Source of the DNA: a bacterium | Lineage (GTDB): Bacteria; Patescibacteriota; Minisyncoccia; Phycocordibacterales; UBA12079 | Direction of reading: 5' to 3' | Length of the DNA stretch: 33,175 nt | Assembly: GCA_030641525.1 (NCBI GenBank) | Contig: DAOWHH010000014.1 | Coordinates: 1-33,175, forward strand | Part shown: positions 16,227-25,356 of the stretch, piece after piece | Layout: every line of letters starts with the position of its first letter | Numbering within the stretch: the first letter of the stretch is position 1 | Notes under the pieces: model-generated | Told to the model about the DNA's origin: nothing | Seen by the model: the letters and a program-made list of their open reading frames with translations, nothing else | Database searches by the model: none | Translations under genes and position numbers: made by a program

Positions 16227-16410
16227 TTCTCCTCCTTCCTAAAATTGTTTTAAGAAGCAAACAATTTGCTAAGATTCAAATCTTAACTCCTGTCTTATAT
16301 ATATATGATACGAGTACACATGTCAATAATTCTTGACGAGATTATACAAAAAGAGTATATTTCTTTACAAGAAACTTAGAATTTCTCACAAAAAATAATG
16401 GAGGAAGAAA

Positions 16411-16677
16411 ATGAAATGGGTGTTTTCAGAAAAAGGAGGGTTAGTTCATTTTGAAATAACATGTAAATTAACATTTATCTGTATAATAACTTCTTATTTA
16501 TCAGAAAATAGAATTTCTTATTTTAATAATAAAGCGAGAAAAATAATCAAACAAGGAAAAGAAACATCTAATGGTATCTGGTTAGGTGACCTTTGCCCTA
16601 AAGATGCTGATTTTCTTAAAGCTTGGCTTTTAAAGCAAAAAAATATCTTGAAAAAGATTAAAAATCTTCAGGGATAG
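16411..16677 (+). CDS. Hypothetical protein (88 aa) with strong SD
   Basis: aatggaggaagaaaATG; MKWVFSEKGGLVHFEITCKLTFICIITSYLSENRISYFNNKARK...; followed by a terminator hairpin. Confidence 0.65.
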   Translation: MKWVFSEKGGLVHFEITCKLTFICIITSYLSENRISYFNNKARKIIKQGKETSNGIWLGDLCPKDADFLKAWLLKQKNILKKIKNLQG

Positions 16678-16706
16678 GGTGGATCACTTCGTGATCCACC
16701 CTTTTT
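16676..16706 (+). terminator. Rho-independent terminator
   Basis: agggtggatcacttcgtgatccaccctttttat. Confidence 0.8.
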
Positions 16707-16967
16707 ATAACCTTATAAATTTCAAATTTTTCTACCAATAAATGAAATAGACTTCCAAGTCCAAGATTGCTATACTACAAATATTAACAATCGCTATGCT
16801 CTTTAGATAAGTAGGTTTGAAATTATTTCAAGTCTAAAATCTGAAGGGTATACTACAATAGTAGAAAGTTCGTAAAGTTTTTAAAGTTCATAAAGTAAAA
16901 AATTTGCAGAGCAAATTTTTTGAACTTTCAACTTTTAACTTTATAAACTTTATAAACTAAATTTATT

Positions 16968-19082
16968 ATGCAAATAAAAGAATATTCGCTAAAAATTGGC
17001 GGAAAAACTATCACCGCACAATTTAACGATTTAGCAGACCAAACCAATAGCTCTGTCATTTTGACTTGTGAAAATACTGTTGTAATAGCAACAGTAGTTA
17101 TGTCAGATAAAAAAAGAGAGGGGATTGATTATTTTCCTTTATCAGTAGAATACGAGGAAAAATTCTATGCTGCTGGAAAGATATTAGGTAGTCGTTTTAT
17201 GAGAAGGGAGGGAAGACCTTCAACTAACGCTGTTCTTAATGGAAGAATGGTAGACAGAACGATTCGTCCACTTTTTGAAAGTCATATCCGAAATGAAATT
17301 CAAGTAATAATTTCAGTTTTATCTTTAGGAGATATTAATCCTGATATATTAGCCATTAATGCCGCTTCTTTGGCTTTAGGAACATCTGATATTCCTTGGA
17401 ATGGTCCGGTAAGTGCCGTCCGAATTACCACTGATGATTCTAAAGAATTATTTACAAATTTTGCTACTGAAAATAGTGAAGAAAAAGAAAGAGTATTAGA
17501 TCTTGTAGCTTGTGGTAAGGATAATAATTTAAATATGATGGAAATTAAATCCAATCAAGTTTCCAATGAATTAACCACACAAGCATTTCAAAAAGCATCT
17601 GAAGAAATAGAAAAAATACAGTCATTTCAAAAAGAAATAATTAAAGAAATTGGAAAAGAAAAAGTTCTAATTGAAAAAATAGAGCTTTCTACTGAATCTA
17701 TTCAATTATTTAAAGAAAAAATCGAACCAAAAATGGAAAATGAAATTTTTAGTGATGTAGGAAAGTCTAAAATCAATGAAATTAAAGATGAGTGGTTAGA
17801 ATTATTCAATAAAGAACAGGAAAATTCAGATAGCAAGGAAAATCCATCTCTAGCTCTAGCTTATTACGAAAAAATGACCGACGATTTAATTCATAAAAAA
17901 GCATTGGAAGAAGACAAAAGAGTTGATGGTAGAAAAATGGATGAAATCAGAAATCTTTTGGCCGAAGCAGGATCTTTGTCACCGACGGCTCATGGAACAG
18001 GTATTTTTTATAGAGGTGGTACTCATGTTTTTTCAGCCTTAACCTTAGGAGGACCAAAAGATAGTCTATTAATAGATGATATTGGGGGTGAAGAAAAAAG
18101 AAAATATATCCATCATTATAATTTTCCTCCATTTTCAGTAGGGGAAACAGGAAGGGTAGGTGGTTTTAATCGCCGAATGATTGGACATGGTGCTTTGGCA
18201 GAAAAAGCTCTTCTAGCAGTTTTACCTTCAGAAGAAGATTTTCCTTACACCATCCGAATCGTTTCAGAATCAATGGCATCCAACGGCTCAACTTCTATGG
18301 CATCAACTTGTGCTAGCACTATTGCTTTAATGGATGCTGGAGTTCCAATCAAAGCTCCAGTAGGAGGTATAGCTATGGGATTAATGATGAAGGATGAAAA
18401 TAATTATAAAATATTAACCGATATCCAAGGACCAGAGGATCATTATGGAGATATGGATTTTAAAGTGACAGGCACAAGAGAGGGAATTACAGCTATTCAA
18501 ATGGATGTAAAAGTAGATGGAATTGCTATAAAAATTCTTTCAGAAGCCTTGAACCAAGCTGAAAAAGCCAGGCTACAAATATTGGATGTTATTGAAAAAG
18601 AAATTCCCAAACCTCGTCCCGATTTAGCCGAAAATGTTCCAAGAATAATTCAAATGCAAATTAAAACTGAACAAATAGGTGCAGTTATCGGTCCAGGAGG
18701 TAAAACTATTAAGGAAATAAAAGAAAAAACATTGGTAGAAGAAATTGATATTGAAGATAGCGGAAAAATATTCTTAACCGGGGCAAAAGAATCTGCCTTA
18801 GCAGCTGAAAAAATGATTATAGAAATCACTAGAGAATATAATGTAGGAGATAGATTTGAAGGAAAGATAATAAAGATATTAGATTTTGGAGCTATTGTTG
18901 AAATAGGAATAAAGACAGAAGGACTTGTTCACATATCAGAAATTGCTCCTTTCCGTATAGAAGATATCAACAAGGTATTAAAAGAAGGAATGAAAGTACC
19001 TGTTATAATAAAAGAGAAAGATGCTATGGGAAAGATGAGATTATCTATAAAAGAAGCTGACTCAAATTTCATCAAAAAATAA
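16968..19082 (+). CDS. pnp: Polyribonucleotide nucleotidyltransferase
   Basis: Two RNase PH repeats (FPPFSVGETGRVGGFNRRMIGHGALAEKAL, VSESMASNGSTSMASTCASTIALMDAGVP), KH (IGAVIGPGGKTIKEI), S1 (FEGKIIKILDFGAIVEI..GLVHISEIA). Confidence 0.97.
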   Translation: MQIKEYSLKIGGKTITAQFNDLADQTNSSVILTCENTVVIATVVMSDKKREGIDYFPLSVEYEEKFYAAGKILGSRFMRREGRPSTNAVLNGRMVDRTIRPLFESHIRNEIQVIISVLSLGDINPDILAINAASLALGTSDIPWNGPVSAVRITTDDSKELFTNFATENSEEKERVLDLVACGKDNNLNMMEIKSNQVSNELTTQAFQKASEEIEKIQSFQKEIIKEIGKEKVLIEKIELSTESIQLFKEKIEPKMENEIFSDVGKSKINEIKDEWLELFNKEQENSDSKENPSLALAYYEKMTDDLIHKKALEEDKRVDGRKMDEIRNLLAEAGSLSPTAHGTGIFYRGGTHVFSALTLGGPKDSLLIDDIGGEEKRKYIHHYNFPPFSVGETGRVGGFNRRMIGHGALAEKALLAVLPSEEDFPYTIRIVSESMASNGSTSMASTCASTIALMDAGVPIKAPVGGIAMGLMMKDENNYKILTDIQGPEDHYGDMDFKVTGTREGITAIQMDVKVDGIAIKILSEALNQAEKARLQILDVIEKEIPKPRPDLAENVPRIIQMQIKTEQIGAVIGPGGKTIKEIKEKTLVEEIDIEDSGKIFLTGAKESALAAEKMIIEITREYNVGDRFEGKIIKILDFGAIVEIGIKTEGLVHISEIAPFRIEDINKVLKEGMKVPVIIKEKDAMGKMRLSIKEADSNFIKK

Positions 19083-19245
19083 AACAGTATTAAGTATTAA
19101 GCTAGAATTCACTCCGTGAATTTTATAAATCTGAAAAATTACGACTAAAACATCTTTGATGTTCGTCCGATTAAAACAAAGTTTTAATTTAGGAAGCAAT
19201 TTTTATACTTAATACTTAATACCTAATACTTAATACTTAATTATT

Positions 19246-20796
19246 GTGGATGAATTTGAAAAAAAACAAAATAAAGGAGAACCAGATTCTAAAAATACAA
19301 AAAAACCTGATATTCCAGTTCCTTTTGGAATGGAAGATTTACAACCTGTGAAAGAACCCTCCTCCACAAAGGCTACAGCGAATCAAGAAAGCTACAATGT
19401 AACAAAACCTTCCTCCGCTGAAGCTATGACAGTCAAGGAAAACTCCGACACAGCAAAACTTACCTCCATTGAAGATTCTGGTATGGTAAAATCTGTCTTG
19501 GATGAACAAAACTTTGATGTAGTAGAAACTATCAATAAAACAAATTTAGCAGAAGAAAACATTACATATCCGATAGAACCAACACAAGCAACAGAAAAGA
19601 AAGCTCAAAAAAAACAAACATTAATCTCGAAAATAATTCCTAAAAAGATACTGGGGAAAAATCTTACTTCTACCACTTCTTCTACCAAACCTGTCTCGCC
19701 AGCAAATAAAATTATAGTGGACAAAAAAGAATTGGATGAAGTAAAACAAGACTCCACTACCTTCTCTGCCAAATCTTCCTCCGACGCTAAACCTACCTCA
19801 TCGGTAGACAAGATGGTAGTCGAGAAAGCTATGGTAGGTAAGACAGTGGATAAAATCACCTCTACCAAAGGCTCCGGCATGGTAAAACCTTCTTCTACTA
19901 AAGATATGGTAGGTAAAAAAAAGTCTGTATCTATCAGAACATACCAAGACGATATGGCAGATCTTTTAAAAAAAGACGGGTTGTCTGTAACTGGTGCAAT
20001 TATTGCAGAACAAATAAAGAAAGAAAATATCTTTTCAAAAGTAATGGGAGTTGAAAAGGCTACCAAAAAAAATATAATTCTATTAATCACAAGTATATCC
20101 ATTATCTTAATTGGAATATCATCTATAATTTTGATGTATTTTTTAAGACCTACACCAATTGTTAAAATTAGTGATGTAGAATTAAATTCTATTATATATT
20201 CCGAATATCAAAGAGAAATATTTTTAGATCAAACTAATAAAATAAAACTTTCTCAATTGATCGAAAATGAAATATTTAACACTGATATACCTATGGGATC
20301 TTTAATACATTTGTATTTGACCGACAGAGAATCTAATGCGAGCGGGGAATTAAGCAAAAAATTAATAGATATCAATACCTTGAGTAATTTATTAGATTTT
20401 CGTGTTTCTGACACTTTCTTAAGGTTTATTGAAAAAGATTTTATGTTTGGTTTCTATTCATCTTTTGGAAATAAACCATTTTTAATTCTTAAGACTGAAT
20501 CTTTTGAAAATTCTTTTCCAGAAATGCTGAAATGGGAAACTAATATGATTGAAGATTTAAGAGCTGTTTTTGTAGAAGAAAATCCAGCTATAATTACATC
20601 CCAATTAAGAAAAGGAGTATACCAATTTAAAGATATTGTTGTAAAAAACAGAGATGCTCGAGCTATTTTAGATAATGAAGGTAATATAATATTTGTATAT
20701 GCTTTTGCTGATAAAAATACTATAGTTATTGCTACCAACAAAAATACTTTGCAAGAAATATTTAATCGTTTAACAATTAGTTATCGAACTAGATAA
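19246..20796 (+). CDS. Hypothetical membrane protein with Ser/Thr/Lys-rich repetitive N-terminus (GTG start)
   Basis: Low-complexity repeats (TKPSSAEAM, TSIEDSGMVKS, TSTKGSGMVKPSSTKDMVGK), one TM (ILLITSISIILIGISSIILMYF), C-terminal globular domain. Confidence 0.7.
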   Translation: MDEFEKKQNKGEPDSKNTKKPDIPVPFGMEDLQPVKEPSSTKATANQESYNVTKPSSAEAMTVKENSDTAKLTSIEDSGMVKSVLDEQNFDVVETINKTNLAEENITYPIEPTQATEKKAQKKQTLISKIIPKKILGKNLTSTTSSTKPVSPANKIIVDKKELDEVKQDSTTFSAKSSSDAKPTSSVDKMVVEKAMVGKTVDKITSTKGSGMVKPSSTKDMVGKKKSVSIRTYQDDMADLLKKDGLSVTGAIIAEQIKKENIFSKVMGVEKATKKNIILLITSISIILIGISSIILMYFLRPTPIVKISDVELNSIIYSEYQREIFLDQTNKIKLSQLIENEIFNTDIPMGSLIHLYLTDRESNASGELSKKLIDINTLSNLLDFRVSDTFLRFIEKDFMFGFYSSFGNKPFLILKTESFENSFPEMLKWETNMIEDLRAVFVEENPAIITSQLRKGVYQFKDIVVKNRDARAILDNEGNIIFVYAFADKNTIVIATNKNTLQEIFNRLTISYRTR

Positions 20797-20894
20797 ATAG
20801 TAAGTAGCAAATATTAGGTATCAAGTATAGAAAAATTTGCTCCGCAAATTTTTCCGCTTAATACTTACCGATTAATAATTAACACTTAATTAAT

Positions 20895-21257
20895 ATGGAT
20901 ACACAATATTATAAAAAAAAGCTAGAGGATGAGTTAAAATTACTTACTAAAGAATTAAAAACTGTAGGTAGAATTAATCCTGATAATCCAAATGATTGGG
21001 AAGCAACCGGCAATCCAGAAACAAATCAAGACGATGATCATTCAGACCTTAATGATAATGCAGATGACCAAGAAGAATTTAGAGAAAGAAATGCTATTCT
21101 AACAGATTTAGAAATTCGTTTTAATAATGTTAAAAATGCATTAAAAAAGATTGACGAAGATAATTATGGAATATGTAAAGAATGTGGTGAAGATATAGAA
21201 AAAGAAAGATTGGAGGCTAATCCAGCAGCAGAGACTTGTATCAAGCATAAAAAGTAA
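20895..21257 (+). CDS. DksA/TraR-type zinc-finger protein
   Basis: ...DNYGICKECGEDIEKERLEANPAAETCIKHKK C4 zinc finger after an N-terminal coiled coil. Confidence 0.88.
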   Translation: MDTQYYKKKLEDELKLLTKELKTVGRINPDNPNDWEATGNPETNQDDDHSDLNDNADDQEEFRERNAILTDLEIRFNNVKNALKKIDEDNYGICKECGEDIEKERLEANPAAETCIKHKK

Positions 21258-21412
21258 GTTATAAAACTAAAAATAGTGTTGATATAAAAAAATATTAATT
21301 TAAATAATTTTTAAACATTAAAAATTAAAAATTTTACCCTTAGAGTTTCAGAGAAAACCATATATTTAATAAATAAAATCTCTACAAACAAATGAGATTA
21401 ATATTTTAAATT

Positions 21413-22951
21413 ATGCATTTCTCAAAATTACATTCTGCCCAAATAAATATGCTTAAAGCATATATAATTGATATTGAAGTAGATATTTCAAAAAATACTC
21501 TAAATGCTTTTTCCATAGTTGGACTACCTGATAAAGCAATAGAAGAATCTAAAGACAGGGTATCAGCTGCTATCAAAAATAACGGTTTTAAATCTCCTAA
21601 AAGCAAAAATCAAAAAGTAATTGTATCTTTAGCCCCTGCTAGTATTAAAAAAGAGGGTCCTAATTTTGATTTGGGAATAGCTATTGCATATCTATTAGCA
21701 TCAGGAGATATTGATTTTAATCCTGATAAAAAAATATTTTTAGGCGAATTAACATTAGATGGGAATTTAAGGAAAATTGATGGAACTCTTTCCTTAATTA
21801 GAAAAGCAAAAGAATTGGATTTTGAGGAAGTTTATCTACCTATAGAAAATGCAAAAGAAGGTGCTTTGGTTGGAGGAATAAAAATATTCGGAGTTAAAAA
21901 CATCAAAGAAATTATTAAACATTTTAGTAATTTAGAGTCAGAAAAAGATTTTTGTTTAAAAACACAAATACAAACTAAAATAAATTATAATAAATCACTT
22001 CCTGTAATTGATTTTTCTGATATTAAAGGACAAGAATTAGCAAAAAGAGGTTTAGAAATAGCTGCTTCTGGTGGTCATAATATCGCAATGTACGGACCTC
22101 CCGGAACGGGGAAAACTATGTTAGCTAAAGCATTTTGTTATATTCTCCCACCACTTTCTTTCAAAGAAATTTTAGAAACAACATCAATCCATTCTATTGC
22201 TGGGACATTAAAAGAAGATTTAATTATTCAGGCACCTTTCAGATCTCCTCATCATACCGCTTCTTATGTTGCTCTTGTAGGAGGTGGAGCCTCTCCTAAA
22301 CCAGGAGAAATTACTTTAGCTCATAAAGGAGTTTTATTTTTGGATGAATTTCCTGAATTTGAAAAAAGGGCTCTTGAAGCCTTAAGACAACCTTTAGAAG
22401 ATGGGGTAATAAATATCTCTCGTTCCAGAGGAAGTACATCTTTTCCGGCTGATTTTATATTAATAGCCACAATGAACCCTTGCCCTTGTGGAAATTACGG
22501 AACTAAAAAAGAATGTATTTGTTCACCTATTCAATTAACAAATTATCAAAGAAAAATCTCCGGTCCGATTATAGATAGGATAGATATGTGGGTTGAAGTT
22601 GCCAATATAGATCATCATAAACTTTCTGAAAAAGATGATTCTTTAGAAAAAACTAATATTATAAAAAAGAGAGTAGAAGAAGCTAGAAATATTCAAGAAA
22701 AAAGATTTAAAAACTCCAAATCTAAATTTAATTCCAATATGTCAGCCAAAGATATAGAGAAAATGATAGACTTGGATACAAAAACAAAAGATATCTTAAA
22801 TCAATCAGCTACCCAATTAGAATTATCAGCTCGTGCCTACCATAAAATAATAAAATTGGCTCAAACCATTGCTGATTTGAACCAATCTAAAAAAATACTT
22901 CCTGAACATATATTGGAAGCACTCCAATACAGACCTAAGAAAGTTTTTTAG
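21413..22951 (+). CDS. comM: YifB/ComM-family AAA ATPase (Mg chelatase-like)
   Basis: SIVGLPDKAIEESKDRVSAAIKNNGF, GPPGTGKTMLAKAF, RSPHHTASYVALVGGG, GVLFLDEFPEF, NPCPCGNYG. Confidence 0.95.
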   Translation: MHFSKLHSAQINMLKAYIIDIEVDISKNTLNAFSIVGLPDKAIEESKDRVSAAIKNNGFKSPKSKNQKVIVSLAPASIKKEGPNFDLGIAIAYLLASGDIDFNPDKKIFLGELTLDGNLRKIDGTLSLIRKAKELDFEEVYLPIENAKEGALVGGIKIFGVKNIKEIIKHFSNLESEKDFCLKTQIQTKINYNKSLPVIDFSDIKGQELAKRGLEIAASGGHNIAMYGPPGTGKTMLAKAFCYILPPLSFKEILETTSIHSIAGTLKEDLIIQAPFRSPHHTASYVALVGGGASPKPGEITLAHKGVLFLDEFPEFEKRALEALRQPLEDGVINISRSRGSTSFPADFILIATMNPCPCGNYGTKKECICSPIQLTNYQRKISGPIIDRIDMWVEVANIDHHKLSEKDDSLEKTNIIKKRVEEARNIQEKRFKNSKSKFNSNMSAKDIEKMIDLDTKTKDILNQSATQLELSARAYHKIIKLAQTIADLNQSKKILPEHILEALQYRPKKVF

Positions 22952-23369
22952 GTGGAAACCCCCATTTTCCCATCATCCACCAAAAACTAGAAGTTGTTGT
23001 AAGCATAAAAATTACAATATGGAACGCAAATACCTGATCACGAAGTATAGAATTTTCTAAAATTTCATTTAGAAATAAACCAAACAAATAATTACAAAAA
23101 AGACCTATACTTATTGCGATTATAGTAATTATATTAGTCCGCAACCTCTTACTGCTAGACTCACAACCAGTTATAAATGGAGCTATTTTCCATAAAATAA
23201 TAGCTGTGGATATGAGAAAGACAATAATCTCTAAAAGAGGATGTATCTTTAAATTTAAACCACAAATATTTTTAATAAAAAATAACAAAGCTTCCAAAAA
23301 GATTATTACTATTATTCCTGAAGTAATATTAGCAATAAAGATTCTTAAAAAACTTTCTTTTTCTAGCAT
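22935..23369 (-). CDS. Hypothetical integral membrane protein with strong SD; 3' end overlaps comM
   Basis: aataaggagaaattATG; four predicted hydrophobic segments. Confidence 0.65.
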   Translation of the reverse strand: MLEKESFLRIFIANITSGIIVIIFLEALLFFIKNICGLNLKIHPLLEIIVFLISTAIILWKIAPFITGCESSSKRLRTNIITIIAISIGLFCNYLFGLFLNEILENSILRDQVFAFHIVIFMLTTTSSFWWMMGKWGFPPKKLS

Positions 23370-23519
23370 AATTTCTCCTTATTTTAAGTTAAAAAAGATA
23401 AAAATCCAAAAACAACTATTTTTAGTTTACCAATATTTAATAAAAAAACAACACTTTTTTAAAAAAAATGCTAATATATAAACAATTATCAATTATATAA
23501 TCCTAACCCAAATAAAAAT

Positions 23520-23846
23520 ATGCCAAATAAAACAGATTTAGAAATGACTATAAGTCAACTTAAACAAGAAATACAAAGAGAAATATTAAAATTAAGTGAA
23601 CTTAAAACAAAATTACAGAATTTCCAAACAGAAAAAGAACAAAAAAATCAAGGAATTATACAAAAAGAAGGAGAGATACGAGTATTAAAAAACGAAATAG
23701 AACAAATGAAAAAAGAATCAAGAGATAATGATAGAAGTATAAAAACTACAATGGATGAAATCTCTAAAATTGAAACTGACCAACAATTAAAAAATAACGA
23801 ATTAATAAAAATCCAAGAAGAACTTGCTGATACATTAAGAAAATAA
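23520..23846 (+). CDS. Small coiled-coil protein
   Basis: MPNKTDLEMTISQLKQEIQREILKLSELKTKLQNFQTEKEQK... heptad pattern; TATAAT at 23496-23501. Confidence 0.6.
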   Translation: MPNKTDLEMTISQLKQEIQREILKLSELKTKLQNFQTEKEQKNQGIIQKEGEIRVLKNEIEQMKKESRDNDRSIKTTMDEISKIETDQQLKNNELIKIQEELADTLRK

Positions 23847-23912
23847 ATTTTTAGAACTCAATAAAAAAAATATCAGAATAATATTCTGTATATATTCTAA
23901 AAACAAAAAACC

Positions 23913-24989
23913 TTATAGAGAAAAAGGATTTTTAGCTCCACGAACCTCAAAGTGAACATGAGGTCCTGTTGATCTACCAGTAGATCCTATATAACCTATC
24001 ACTTGCCCTTGGACAACGTGATATCCAGCCCAAACAATATTTTGACTATTATGAGAGTATAAAGTCTGAGTACCGTTATTGTGCTTTATAACAATATAAT
24101 TACCATAACCACCATTCCAATACCCGTTATCTTTAGAAATAATCACTTCTCCTGAAGCAGATGCTACAATCGGAGTTCCTTTTGGTGCTGCGAAATCTAT
24201 TGCGTTATAACCATGCAAATCTTGTGAAATTCTTCCGCCAGAAATTGGTCTAATATAATAACCAATATATTCAGGACCACCAGTTCCTCTTAAAGGGTTA
24301 TATCTAATCACTGATTTTGAATTAGACTTAGGTAGAGGAGCTTCTCCTTCAGGAATTATAATTTCATCACCAACAGCCAACACACTATTATCCAACAAAT
24401 CGTTATATTGCCTTGTTTCTTTGATATCTCCTTTATATTTCTCAACAATACTTTCTAGAGTATCACCTTTTTGAACTGTATATTTAACCCCATTAATAGG
24501 TAAAATACTCAAAATCTGCCCATTTCTGATCAAATCACCTTGTTTTATATCGTTAGCCCAGATAATTGTTCCTATAGAAACATCAAACATTTCTGCAATT
24601 TGACCTAAAGTATCTCCCTCCCTAACAATATAAGTAGCAATTCTGTCTGAATTAGCCCTTTCTTCAACATTTACCATAGTTCCCATTGGACCGGATTCTG
24701 GTAATAAAGCGGAATTATCTACAATAACAATATCACCACCCCCTTTACCTGAATTAGGATTATAATTGATAGAAGCCCTTAATAAAGCCATATTTTGAGA
24801 ATTTAGATCTTCCTCCATCTCTATTAATTCATCTATAACATTGTCAAATAATCCAGAAAACAAAGAAAAAACACCTGCATTGCTTACAAGAGGTGTTCCT
24901 AATAACATAATTAAAAAAATTCCCAATCCAATAAATGAACCAAAAACAGAGTTTTTCGGAGAAAAACCTTTTATATCCAATTTAATCAC
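23913..24989 (-). CDS. LysM-containing M23 family metallopeptidase
   Basis: Two LysM-like segments (YIVREGDTLGQIAEMFDVSIGTIIWAND; YTVQKGDTLESIVEKY), M23 motifs (GYNAIDFAAPKGTPIVASASGEVI, GPHVHFEVRG). Confidence 0.92.
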   Translation of the reverse strand: MIKLDIKGFSPKNSVFGSFIGLGIFLIMLLGTPLVSNAGVFSLFSGLFDNVIDELIEMEEDLNSQNMALLRASINYNPNSGKGGGDIVIVDNSALLPESGPMGTMVNVEERANSDRIATYIVREGDTLGQIAEMFDVSIGTIIWANDIKQGDLIRNGQILSILPINGVKYTVQKGDTLESIVEKYKGDIKETRQYNDLLDNSVLAVGDEIIIPEGEAPLPKSNSKSVIRYNPLRGTGGPEYIGYYIRPISGGRISQDLHGYNAIDFAAPKGTPIVASASGEVIISKDNGYWNGGYGNYIVIKHNNGTQTLYSHNSQNIVWAGYHVVQGQVIGYIGSTGRSTGPHVHFEVRGAKNPFSL

Positions 24990-25278
24990 CTGTTTTGGCC
25001 ATATTTTTGACCAAATAGGATCTTTTTTATTAAGTAAAATAAGCCTAAATATTAATTTTCATCGTTTTCATCCGTTTTCTGATATTCAGCATAAACACTT
25101 AAATATTCCAATATAATAACAAAAAGCACTAAAAAGTCAATCGTTTTTTCTGCTTCTCAAATCTATAAGAACTTGTTTAGAATCTCTTAATACCTGAATT
25201 CTCAGGTACTATAATTTTATCAATTCCACCAACTCAGTCAATCATTCCAGTAAAAATTTGTGGATAGCAAAATCTCCG

Positions 25279-25311
25279 AAAATATTCGGAGGTTGAACCT
25301 CCGAATATTTT
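25279..25311. terminator. Intergenic hairpin
   Basis: aaaatattcggaggttgaacctccgaatatttt. Confidence 0.6.
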
Positions 25312-25344
25312 ATTTTGATAAAAAATCGTTGTGTTTTTTTATGA

Positions 25345-25350
25345 TATACT
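25345..25350 (+). promoter_or_regulatory. -10 box 6 nt before uvrD ATG (25357)
   Basis: TGaTATACT-acaaaa-ATG. Confidence 0.5.
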
Positions 25351-25356
25351 ACAAAA

